Positions 1 through 9,592 of a DNA stretch of 31,086 nt are shown here, piece by piece. Numbering within the stretch: the stretch's first letter is position 1; each line of letters starts with the position of its first letter. The translations under genes were made by a program, and so were the position numbers. The notes beneath the pieces are model-generated. The model searched no databases and was not told the DNA's origin. It saw only the letters and a list, made by a program, of their open reading frames with translations. Source of the stretch: Plantago elongata (taxonomy: Eukaryota; Streptophyta; Magnoliopsida; Lamiales; Plantaginaceae); the NCBI GenBank assembly GCA_036897095.1, contig JAYMSP010001539.1, positions 1-31,086 of the forward strand, read 5' to 3'.

Positions 1-4
1 GGTG

Positions 5-190
5 TGTTAGACTATGTAATTGTATTAGTTTCCTGATTAGATTAGTATTTTATATTATAGAACTCTAGTTAGATTAGTTTCCTGATTAGATTAGTCTTCA
101 GATTATAGCTTCTTGTACTTGTATATATACCCCTTCTAATTCTATGAATAGACAGGGAAAATAGTTCTTTCAAAACTCCTCCGAGTACAA
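5..190 (+). repeat. LTR-like fossil (Copia-type solo LTR or LTR end)
   Basis: The stretch opens with TGTTAG and closes near GTACA. It contains a TATA-like TGTATATATACCCC block near 120-133, a layout typical of short Copia LTRs. A 23-bp direct repeat (24-46 and 73-95) lies inside it. Homology to the neighbouring RLP gene begins just after it, so it looks like an insertion into or beside that gene. The left flank lies outside the window, so a target-site duplication cannot be tested. The family assignment is inference. Confidence 0.4.
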
Positions 191-899
191 TAGATTTCTT
201 TTTCTTCGGAGAGCCATCCCATCCTTCTATGACAGCGTGTATATAATGTGGAAGGGACAACACACCGAGTATGGAAGTACTCTTGGGATGGTGAAAGTCA
301 TTGATCTTTCGAGCAACAGTTTGGCGGGAGAAATTCCAACTGAGGTCACAAATCTCGGGGGTCTGGTGGCCTTGAACCTTTCCAGAAACCATCTAGTTGG
401 GTCCATTCCTCATGACATTGGCAAGTTGGAGTTTCTAAACTTCCTTGATTTGTCTGAGAATAATCTCTCAGGAAGTATCCCAATTTCCCTTGCAAACCTG
501 AGTCATCTTGGGGTGATGAACTTATCGTTCAACAACTTGTCCGGTAGAATACCGTGGGACAATCACTTACAGACATTCGGCTCCTCTGCCTATTTAGGAA
601 ATGCACAACTATGTGGTCCTCCCATCCTGAAGACTTGCCCTGGAGATCGTACACCTCAAATTCCGACATCCACCAGTCACGTTGAATCAGAGGACGATGT
701 AGTGGAAGAAGAAACGTACATAACTAAGGGGTTTTATGTAAGTACATCCATTGGTTTCATTCTTGCATTTTGGGGAATATTTGGCACATTAACCTTTAAT
801 AAGTCATGTGAGGTTCAGTTGATGGCTTTGGTGCAATGGTTGTCAGTGAAAGTTGCAGTGAACAAGAATCACTTGCAAGGGCAATTCCAGAGTGGATAA
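191..899 (+). pseudogene. 3' fragment of an LRR receptor-like protein gene
   Basis: An open frame from about 237 to 899 encodes the last ~220 residues of an RLP. It has three to four LRRs (LDLSENNLSGSIP type), the conserved QLCGPP cap, an acidic juxtamembrane stretch (ESEDDVVEEE), one transmembrane helix (GFYVSTSIGFILAFWGIFG) and a short basic cytoplasmic tail ending QFQSG. It aligns almost throughout with the 3' end of the RLP at 5285-8486, and weak nucleotide similarity continues upstream to about 190. There the sequence switches to an LTR-like element. No LRR N-terminal domain, signal peptide or natural ATG is present in the window, so this is a 5'-truncated gene or one split by an insertion. 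If the rest of the gene lies left of the window, the piece could still be a distal exon, but the abrupt junction favours a relic. Confidence 0.8.
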
Positions 900-1160
900 G
901 ATTCATACACTTGTATATGTAGGTTTCTTTTGTATTTTATCTGCATTTTCCTCCTTGTAATTCTCAACAAACCAGTCAATCAATGAAATTGATTTTAAAA
1001 AAATAGGTTTCTACTGTCCGAAAGTTCCTACTTGATTAATTAGTGCTCACGTAATAGACTTAATCATCATCCGATTGGATGGGAGTTGGCGACGATTAGG
1101 ACGAGATCATTGTACTGTAACCCAATGAATAAAAGTTGAAAATCGGTTAAGGGATTTAAG

Positions 1161-1361
1161 AGCTTTGTTTACCATTAACTTTAATAAAAATTTCATTACG
1201 TAAACGTAAAATTTTTTAAATAAGTTAGCTGAAAAGTTAATAAATTTGAGAAGCTAACCAAGTTAATTTGTTATAAAAAAAAATTATATAATTAGATATC
1301 AGTTAATTATTTAACTACCAACCGTCAGCTATCTTTACAACTAGTTTGCTAAACATAACCT
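1161..1361. repeat. Candidate hAT-like MITE
   Basis: The ends are imperfect inverted repeats: AGCTTTGTTTACCA at the left, and AGGTTATGTTTAGCAA as the reverse complement of the right. The flanking octamers GATTTAAG (1153-1160) and AATTCAAG (1362-1369) match at 6 of 8 positions, as an aged 8-bp hAT target-site duplication would. The interior is AT-rich and non-coding. Short imperfect ends make this tentative. Confidence 0.3.
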
Positions 1362-1531
1362 AATTCAAGATTAATTTATCAAAACAGACTGACAAGATCC
1401 ACACGCGGGATTGACATTAATTTTATCGTGTAAACCATTAATTACCTTAAATACAAACAGAAAAGTACAATAAGACTTATTGTGGGCTGAGTCGTTGAAG
1501 TTTACAAGTTTCATTGAAATCAATCTTATGA

Positions 1532-1541
1532 ATGTCGACAT
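1532..1541. promoter_or_regulatory. Zinc-deficiency response element (ZDRE)
   Basis: The decamer ATGTCGACAT exactly matches RTGTCGACAY, the palindromic site bound by Arabidopsis bZIP19/bZIP23 in promoters of zinc-deficiency-induced ZIP genes. It lies 331 bp upstream of the ATG of the ZIP gene that follows. Location next to the expected target family makes a chance match unlikely, though occupancy is not shown. Confidence 0.75.
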
Positions 1542-1871
1542 TTTGTAGAAAAACGTAGAGTTTGTGACCACCAAATGTGTTGACTCACAACTGAGACAAT
1601 TAGAATGTGATCATTATGTTTTCACTTTCAATATCTTTAAATACAAATTTGTTTCGTCAAATACAGGCTGTACCAATCTAACACTATATTAAGAAGATTA
1701 CATTAATACAGTTGAAAAAGAAGCTTTTTGTTTAGCATAATTTGAACTTTTCTGCTTTCAGATTCTTAAAAAAAAACCTGTTAAGTACAGAGGTGTAGTC
1801 CCACTTTTCTGATCTCACCACATTAATTACGTACCTTTTCTGTTGATCTCTCTGATCATTCTTGGAAAGTC

Positions 1872-3193
1872 ATGTCAAAATCTATCTTTTGGGCGTTCCT
1901 GTTACTACTCCCTACTTTAGTCTTCGGAGAATGCACATGTGATCCCGAGGATGAAGACCGCAACCGGAGCCAAGCCCGAGTGTACCAGGTCATTGCGATT
2001 GCGTCCATCTTGTTCGCGAGTGCCATCGGGGTATGTCTCCCCGGATTAGGGAGGTTTATCCCTGCTCTGAGCCCCGAGAGGAACTTTTTCTTCATTCTAA
2101 AAGCTTTTGCAGCCGGAGTCATTTTGGCTACGGGGTTCATACACGTCCTGCCTGATGCTTTCGAAAGCCTGACATCACCGTGCCTTAGCGAAACCCCGTG
2201 GGGCGAGTTCCCATTCACGGGGTTCGTTGCCATGGTCGCGTCTATTGGAACGCTAATGGTTGACACATACGCAACGTCCTATTTTAGACGGAGGTCGAAG
2301 GTTAAGGAAGCCAACGGTGATGATAGGGAAGCCGCGGTTGTCCCGGTGCACAGCCATGCTACACATGGCCATGCACATGGATCCGTCTCCGAACATGGAG
2401 AATCTGAACTTCTTCGCCATCGTGTTATTTCGCAGGTATTTTTTCTAATAATATATGCCGTACATATTTATGTACTCCATTTATTGTACGGCCTTTTCTT
2501 ATTTTTACACCAAAATATTGGAAAGTATAGTCATATTGTTATTATATCTTGGTGTCTTTTGGTTACTCTATAGAGCCGATAACTCAGAATACTTATATTT
2601 TATTTTTTATTTTCTGTTTTAAGGTTTTGGAACTGGGAATCATAGTGCACTCGGTGATAATTGGAATTGCTGTGGGTGCTTCAGAGAGTCCCAAGACAAT
2701 AAGGCCTCTAATTGCTGCTTTGACCTTCCATCAGTTCTTCGAAGGCATCGGTCTTGGAGGATGTATTACTCAGGTGTATTTATTGTTCTGGAACGAAAGA
2801 AGTAGTTTTTTTTTTATTTAATTGACTTTTACTCCGATATATAGTCACTAGTTAACTAATGAATATAGTTTGGTGCAAATAATGCAGGCCAGGTTTAACA
2901 CGCGGGCAGTAGTTGTAATGGCTATTTTCTTCTCCATGACAACTCCGGTTGGAATCGCGATTGGGATTGGAATAAGCAACATATATAGCGAGACAAGTCC
3001 AACGGCGCTCATCGTGGAAGGGATATTCAATTCGGCATCAGCCGGGATTTTGATTTACATGGCACTTGTGGATCTTCTAGCAGAGGATTTCATGAGTCCG
3101 AGAATGCAGAACAGTGGAAAGCTTCAGTTAGGAGCAAACTTGTCACTTCTTGTGGGAGCTGGATGCATGTCTATGTTAGCCAAATGGGCGTGA
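1872..3193 (+). CDS. ZIP: ZIP family zinc/iron transporter, three exons
   Basis: Joined exons are 1872-2435, 2624-2773 and 2888-3193, both introns GT-AG and phase 0, giving 339 aa. This is a normal length for plant ZIP transporters, which move Zn2+ and related divalent metals into the cytoplasm. There is a signal-like N-terminus (1-19) followed by a Cys/acidic patch ([10 protein letters not shown]). Eight membrane helices are expected. A His-rich cytosolic loop lies between helices 3 and 4 (H160, H162, H165, H167, H169). Helix 4 carries H197 in [12 protein letters not shown], helix 5 carries H224 and E228 in [11 protein letters not shown], and the C-terminus ends in the family-typical MSMLAKWA. 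By sequence it fits the ZIP1/3/5 branch better than IRT1, but orthology needs a tree. The promoter ZDRE predicts induction under zinc deficiency. No defect seen. Confidence 0.95.
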
Positions 3194-5284
3194 TTTATTT
3201 AAATCAACATTTATTGATTCGATCTTTTTTTGAAAAATGTAATGTGTTATTAAGTTTTCTGTGTGGAAATAAGCCGTATATGCTCATAGCACATGTTTGG
3301 AATTGTGGATGGGAATACTGAACATGCTCATGGAGAGCATCAGAGAGGGCTGGCCAGGATATGCAGATAAATCCTACACCTCTCGTTCTCGTTTATTCGA
3401 ACGGTACCCCGATTCTTTTCTCTTTTGGGATGACGATGAAACTCCAGTTGATACCTTTCGGGTGTGCACATTTATTTTAAGCCTTTTTTATATTTGGTTT
3501 GGCTAAAAGGCCTTTTATATTTGTATAGGTATTAAAATCCAACTCCTGAATACTTTTCATTTATCTTTGGTCTGTGAAATGGAAAAACTTCATTATAAGC
3601 TGGATATTTTGCAGCCTTTTCTTCTTGGTGTTTGAATTTTTAGCAGTAGACATATAGTTGCAGGAATTTCAGCAATCAATATGAATGGCTGCAGAAAGAA
3701 ATTCTTATAGGTACGTACACATACTTATGAACTTCAAACTTCAAAGTCTCAAATGTCAAATGTACTGTAAATTGCAAAAAAGGACACACGGGGTTCGGCC
3801 AGTGACAAACGCAGGAAAAATTGTCGGGGGAGCGACCGTTACTCTTAGAGTAAAAAATTTTAGCGTATCATGTTTAGGATGGTAATTGATGTTAATTCGA
3901 GAGAAATTTTATTATATTAATAACAACCGATCACACTAATTTTATAATAAAGTATTACAAATTCAATAAATATAAACTATTTACAATATAATATCATTAT
4001 ATTCAAGAAAGAAAATAAGAAAACTTCTTCATCGGATGATTTTGAACTTTTTGTAGATATTTGCTCAGAACCCAGTTGAGAGTATGTGATTATTGGAAAC
4101 GGGACCAACTCAGAATTTGAAACAATCTACTACTAAGAATCAAAATGTTGTGAAATTTTTTTTTTTTTTTTTTGAAAAGGGTAACTAGAGTTCATCATTA
4201 TCTAATTGAACTTATGAGCAAACCGGAAAACTAAAGAAAAGAAACGAAAAAGATGAATTGGGTGTAAATCAAATTCCAGAAAATGTCACAATTCAAGTAA
4301 GCAAACGAAGTAGACAAGTTCAAGAAAACTGCAATTTTTAGCTAACTTTTTTCCGAACGGTAACAAATATGTAACCTTGAAAGAAATGTAGCAGTAGCGA
4401 AATGAATAATTAATGGACTATTCTCTGACAAGTGAAACAAACTACAGATGAAGCTCTCAGTTTTTTTTAAAGAAACATAACGAATTACAGATGAAGCTCT
4501 CAGTTGTTCAGTAGTTTACACAATTATTTGAACAAGTAAACAAACAATATTATTAAATATATTAATTCTTAAGGGGCATATTAGTAATTTCAGAGTAAAA
4601 ATTCAGGGTCAACAATTGATGCCCCTTGCTCCTTAGTGCATCCGTGCCTGGTTAGGCCCAGAGTTAAGATTAAATTCAAGAATTTTAATAATACATCTTT
4701 TCTTTTTTCTATAACACTAGCTCAACCAATTGAGCTAATCTTACTGTCAATTCTACTAGACTTGAAAGTAGAGATTCTATAAATAACTTGTGGACATATG
4801 TTGTCATATTGGTGTTCATATGTTAAGAGTACAAAATACATTTTATTAACATCATACCCGTTTGGTTAATAGTATTAATAATTTTATTAATAACATGGCT
4901 CGATCTTTAGATGAATTATCTAAATACCGTTAAACACTTCGTGGACTTTGAAAAATTAATTGAGCAAAACTTGTGTATTTTACAGTTGATAAATGCAAGA
5001 CTAGCTTAAAACCTGTGAACATGGGTTAATACTTTGGATTAATAACTGACAAAGTTGACGTTATAAGGCCGGACTTGGAAGTAGGAAGACCAGACCTCCA
5101 TTTATAGTTAATATGATAGTCTTCTCACTGTATCAAGTTTGAAAAATGGTTCTTACAAAACTAATCTCTTGTGCTTGGAATATATGAACATCACAAAGAG
5201 TGGAAGTAGTCCAAACTGCACATTATAAAACTAACAGATATGTTCTTCACAATTTGATCCAATTCAATAAAAGTCTGTCCTACA
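3194..5284. other. Intergenic, AT-rich
   Basis: There is no recognisable gene. The start is the ZIP 3' UTR. A short open frame lies at 3297-3506. An A/T homopolymer tract occurs near 4156-4173. A tRNA box-A-like stretch on the minus strand lies near 4723-4737. The last few hundred bases should contain the RLP promoter. The rest is unassigned AT-rich DNA. Confidence 0.6.
3297..3506 (+). other. Short unrecognised ORF, possible gene fragment
   Basis: The 69-codon frame reads as plausible protein over its middle part (SRSRLFERYPDSFLFWDDDE), with charged, non-repetitive composition unlike the surrounding AT-rich DNA. It begins about 100 bp after the ZIP stop. I do not recognise a family. It may be an exon remnant or chance. 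Confidence 0.15.
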
Positions 5285-8200
5285 ATGATCAGCTCTAAAA
5301 AACTCTGTTCAATTCCATGTCTTCCTTTTCCTGTTCACAAATGTGCTTGAAATCATTGTGAGCATAAACGGCGGTTTTAAGTGCATCGACACTGAACGAC
5401 TTGCACTCCTCAAGTTCAAGGCTGGATTAATAGACAAATTTGGGCGACTTTCCACCTGGGGAACGGAGGAAGACTGTTGCAAATGGGAGGGGGTTAGTTG
5501 TGATAATCAAACTTATCACATCGTATCACTCAATCTTCGAGGTGCTCGGGATGCAGAATATCAGCTGGCGACCCCTTTAAGAGGTACTATCAGTTCCGCT
5601 TTGCTTGAATTGGTTGGTTTAAGTTATCTGGACCTTAGTAACAATAACTATAACACAACCCGAATCCCCAACTTTATTGGTTCTGTTGCCAAACTGCAGC
5701 ATCTTGATCTTAGCAATTCTAATTTTATTGGTGCAATCCCTCCTCATCTTGGAAACCTGTCAATGCTGCGAGTTCTTGATCTCAGTGGAAACTATGAGGT
5801 TCCTGCTGCAGATCTTGACTGGCTCTCCGGTTTGCACTCATTACAACATCTTGACCTCAGCAGTGTAGATCTTGAAAATGTTCCAACATGGCTAGAACCA
5901 ATAAACAAACTGTCACAACTCAAAGAACTTCATCTACAGGACTGTCTCCCAGAAACTCTTTCACCCTCGTCTTTTCCTTTGGCCAACAAGTCCGATTCTC
6001 TTGCTGTTCTTGATCTTAGTTATAATAGGCTAGGAATATCTTTCTTTTTTTGGTTTTTGAATGTAAGCAGTAGATATAGTCACAATTTCTCTTTTAATTA
6101 TATTAGTATAAGAAATCTTCAAGCTATTCCCCATACTCTGAGTCTGGGGAACATGAGGTCATTAGCTAATCTTGACCTCTCTGGAAATATGCTTGATGGT
6201 AATATTCCAATTGACTTATGGAACTTGGAGTCTATTTCCCGTCTAGATCTATCTTCGAATCATCTCCATGGCAGCTTCCCCCGTTCCACTGGAAACGTGA
6301 GTAATTTGGTGTTATTACAATTGTCCAGAAACAACTTGGAAGGAGACTTGAAACACATGAGTGAGTTTTTGAAGAAATCTACCATGTTAGAGTATCTTTA
6401 CTTAAGTGATAACAGATTTCAGGGTTCAGTGCCTCCAGTATTGAGATCATCATCTCTAAAGCATCTTGATCTTGGGAGAAATGAATTGGATGGGTCATTT
6501 GAGACAAGATTAAGACTCCCGAATCTTACTCTTTTAGATGCATCAGAAAATCGACTAACTGGAAAATTGCCTGATCTTGCATCATGTTCATCCTTGGAAA
6601 TCTTAAGCTTAAGTGACAACAAGTTCAATGGAACCATGCCACAAACCTTACGGTACCTCTATAAGCTTAATTCTTTGGATCTTCACTCAAATCAACTCAC
6701 TGGAAGGTTGCCTGATCTTGCATCATGTTCATCCTTAGAATCTTTAATCCTAGGTGACAACAAGTTCAGTGGAAATCTAACTGAATCCATCAGATACCTT
6801 TCCAACTTACATTCTCTAGATCTTCACTCAAATGACTTGGAAGGCGGAGTATCTGAAACCCATTTGTCCCATCTCTCCAAATTGGAAAAACTGGACTTGT
6901 CTTTCAACTCAAGACTAATTATAAGGATCAGCTCAAGTTGGAATCCTCCTTTTCAACTGCATAGTCTAAAGTTGGTAAATTGTACCCTGGGTCCAAGCTT
7001 CCCAAAATGGCTCAAGAAATAAAGAAAAATCTATCATCTTGACATTTCGAGTTCGCAGATCAATGGAACCGTCCCAGGGTGGTTTTGGGACAACTGCCAT
7101 GCAATGGATCATCTTAATATGTCATATAACCTCATGTATGGTACCCTTCCTAACTTTTGGCCGAATTACACCTTCTCAATACTGGACCTGAGGTCTAATG
7201 AGTTCAATGATTCCTTGCCACTTCAGCCTTTTGCGCAGACATACTTGGATTTATCAGGAAATAAATTTTCCGGAGATATCAATGATTTCTGCAATGGCAT
7301 GAATAGATTGGAGGTTCTTGATCTTTCAGACAACCTACTATCAGGAGAGCTTTCCCGATATTGTTTCACAAATTTGATGATGCAAACCTATCTCAATTTG
7401 GGAAACAATAACTTTTCTGGGGAAATTTCAAGTCTAATTAATTCAGAGTCTTCGAGCTGTAGACTTTCTTCTATGCATCTCCGGAATAATAGTTTTACAG
7501 GACAAGTCCCTATGCCACTAAAGGACTGTCTTGGTTTGCAAATTCTTGATCTTGGTGAAAACCGTTTCACAGGGAATGTGCCGGTATGGATTGGTGAAAG
7601 TTTGTCACGGTTGGTGGTTGTTAGCCTGAGGTCCAACGAGTTAACTGGTATTTTACCTACAAGCTTGTGCCTTCTAGAATATATCCATATCTTGGATATA
7701 AGTTTGAATGATATCTCTGGATCTATACCAAGATGTTTGAATAATTTCACCAGTATGAGCACAATACCAACATCCTCGGTCCCGATGGAATTTTTTTCTC
7801 AGATGATAAACCATACCTCATATGAAACTGCGTATATGATGTGGAAAGGAAAGGAAACTGAGTATGCAAATACTCTCATGATGGTGAAATTCATTGATCT
7901 TTCAAGTAATAGTTTGGTGGGGGAAATCCCAACTGAAATTACGAGTCTTGGGGGCTTGATGGGCTTGAACCTTTCAAGGAACCACTTGGTCGGGACCATT
8001 CGTCGTGACATTGGTAAACTGGAACTACTCAACTTCCTTGATTTGTCCCAAAATAATCTGTCAGGGGGTATTCCCACTGCACTTGCAGAATTCAATCATC
8101 TCGGGGTGTTGAACTTGGCGTTCAATAATTTTTCTGGCAGAATTCCATGGAACACTCACTTGCAGACATTCGACTCCTCTGTGTATGCAGGAAATCCTGA

Positions 8201-8486
8201 ACTATGCGGTCCTCCACTTTCAGACCCTTGCCCCGGAGATCACATGCCTCAAATTCCTACAACCACTGACCCTCTCATTGAAGAAGACGTGTACATCACA
8301 GAAGGGTTTTATGTGAGTATCGCAATTGGGTTCATTATTGCATTTTGGGGAGTATTCGGCACTTTAACCTACAACAAATCATGTAGGGTTAAGGTTTCAA
8401 AATTGTTAATGGCTTTGGAGGATTGGTGCTGTGTGAAGATTGCAGTGAACAAGAATCGCTTGGAGAGGCATTTCCAGAGTGGGTGA
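5285..8486 (+). pseudogene. LRR receptor-like protein (Cf/EIX type), two frame breaks
   Basis: A single-exon RLP that would be about 1,060 aa. From 5289 the reading frame gives a hydrophobic leader (FHVFLFLF), an LRR N-terminal cap with CIDTERLALLKFK and DCCKWEGVSC, more than twenty extracellular LRRs, an island before the last LRRs, an ELCGPP cap, an acidic stretch (LIEEDVYITE), one TM helix near 8311-8370 and a short tail without kinase. Such proteins sit in the plasma membrane, perceive apoplastic signals and usually signal through SOBIR1/BAK1. Two breaks are seen. The only suitable ATG (5285) is one base out of frame, the shift falling in the six-A run 5297-5302. An in-frame TAA stands at 7020-7022, after which the same frame continues to 8486. 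The intact remainder suggests a young pseudogene or assembly errors. It is paralogous to the fragment at 191-899. Confidence 0.85.
6555..6836 (+). repeat. Tandem duplication of two LRRs inside the RLP
   Basis: Two adjacent 141-bp units (6555-6695 and 6696-6836), each 47 codons or two LRRs, share long near-identical runs such as the stretch encoding LPDLASCSSLE and the one encoding SLDLHSN. The duplication is in frame. The second half of each unit has diverged more, as expected for the ligand-facing part of an RLP. Confidence 0.85.
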
Positions 8487-9592
8487 GGTATGCTACCATA
8501 AGAATGATTGGAGCAGAATTCCAAGGAAATGCAGACTTTTATTTCTAAAGAGTAGATTGCATGTAGGTTTCTCTTGTATTTCATCTCCTTTCCTTTTTTG
8601 AGAACAGATCTCCTTTCCTTCGGTAATGTAATTCTCAACATTATGGTGCAGTTTGATGGATAGCAGAACTATGGTCACACCCTCTAATGCACAATGCGGG
8701 TGCACTCATGGGTCCCACACACTATCTAAGATGGTGCGCACCGATTGCCCGGATGCATCCAAAAATCCAAGAAACGAGCCAGGAAAAGTATAAACTGACT
8801 AGGCCTCAAGTCTTTTTTTCTGCTCACAAATAGCACGCATCATTTCATTTTCGGAAATCACAAAAGAAAACTATACAAAATGTAATAATCTCCGAAGGGC
8901 GTGTTACCGTGTTAGAGATGTCCTATTAAGAAATCAACATATTATTATTGATCTTAAATAGTGTGCAGTGTGCACCCAAATATACTGGACTGAAAGTTCA
9001 CAACCACCAGTCTTGTATTGACCTCTACAGCAAGACTGGAGAATTTGTCAAAAGAGGAAAATACTTCCATACACCTGTTTTGCTTGTACATGTGTACTCA
9101 CTACTCGGTCAATTTTGTATATATATAGTACACAGCAGCTTGCTACAGTAACACACGTTACTGTAAGTCATCAAATAAAAGTATATAGAAAGCATCAGAG
9201 CAGATACATAAATTACACAAGGAACCTGATTTTCATTGATAATAGGGAACGGACCTGAGTGACTGTCAAACTAAATTTCTTTTTACAACTGTTTAAAATA
9301 CTACTCTCGTAAATATTTACAACAGGTTCGGAAAGAAAATGTTCTGCCCAATATCACTAATATGGAAATTGAAAAAATACCCGCCCACCCGAATAAATTT
9401 GCTCACTATATGGATAGTTCTTCTCAGAGAGTGATCAAAATAATCTTATCATGAATGACAGCGGAGAATATCGAGTGTCAACATTCTAACTCGGGCTAAA
9501 GATGTAGCTCTTCAAATCATTTTATGAATAAAGCCATCCATGAAATGCATAGAAAGTGAGAGGATCAGATGCAGGAACCTGACGTAATTAGT
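8487..9592. other. Intergenic between RLP and RLSB 3' ends
   Basis: Contains the RLP 3' UTR (similar in sequence to that after the fragment at 899) and, on the minus strand, the RLSB 3' UTR. No gene, RNA or clear repeat was recognised. Short open frames here have no protein-like features. Confidence 0.6.

Larger units (their letters stand above)
900..1871. other. Intergenic; ZIP promoter region
   Basis: No gene is visible between the RLP fragment and the ZIP start codon. The left half includes a run resembling a small hAT-type MITE (1161-1361). The right half should hold the ZIP promoter and 5' UTR and contains a perfect zinc-deficiency response element at 1532-1541. Confidence 0.6.

Noticed and set aside
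1856-2266. Minus-strand open frame of 136 codons across ZIP exon 1
   Set aside because: A shadow of the ZIP coding exon on the opposite strand; no family features.
7388-8095. Minus-strand open frames opposite the RLP
   Set aside because: Antisense shadows of LRR coding sequence.
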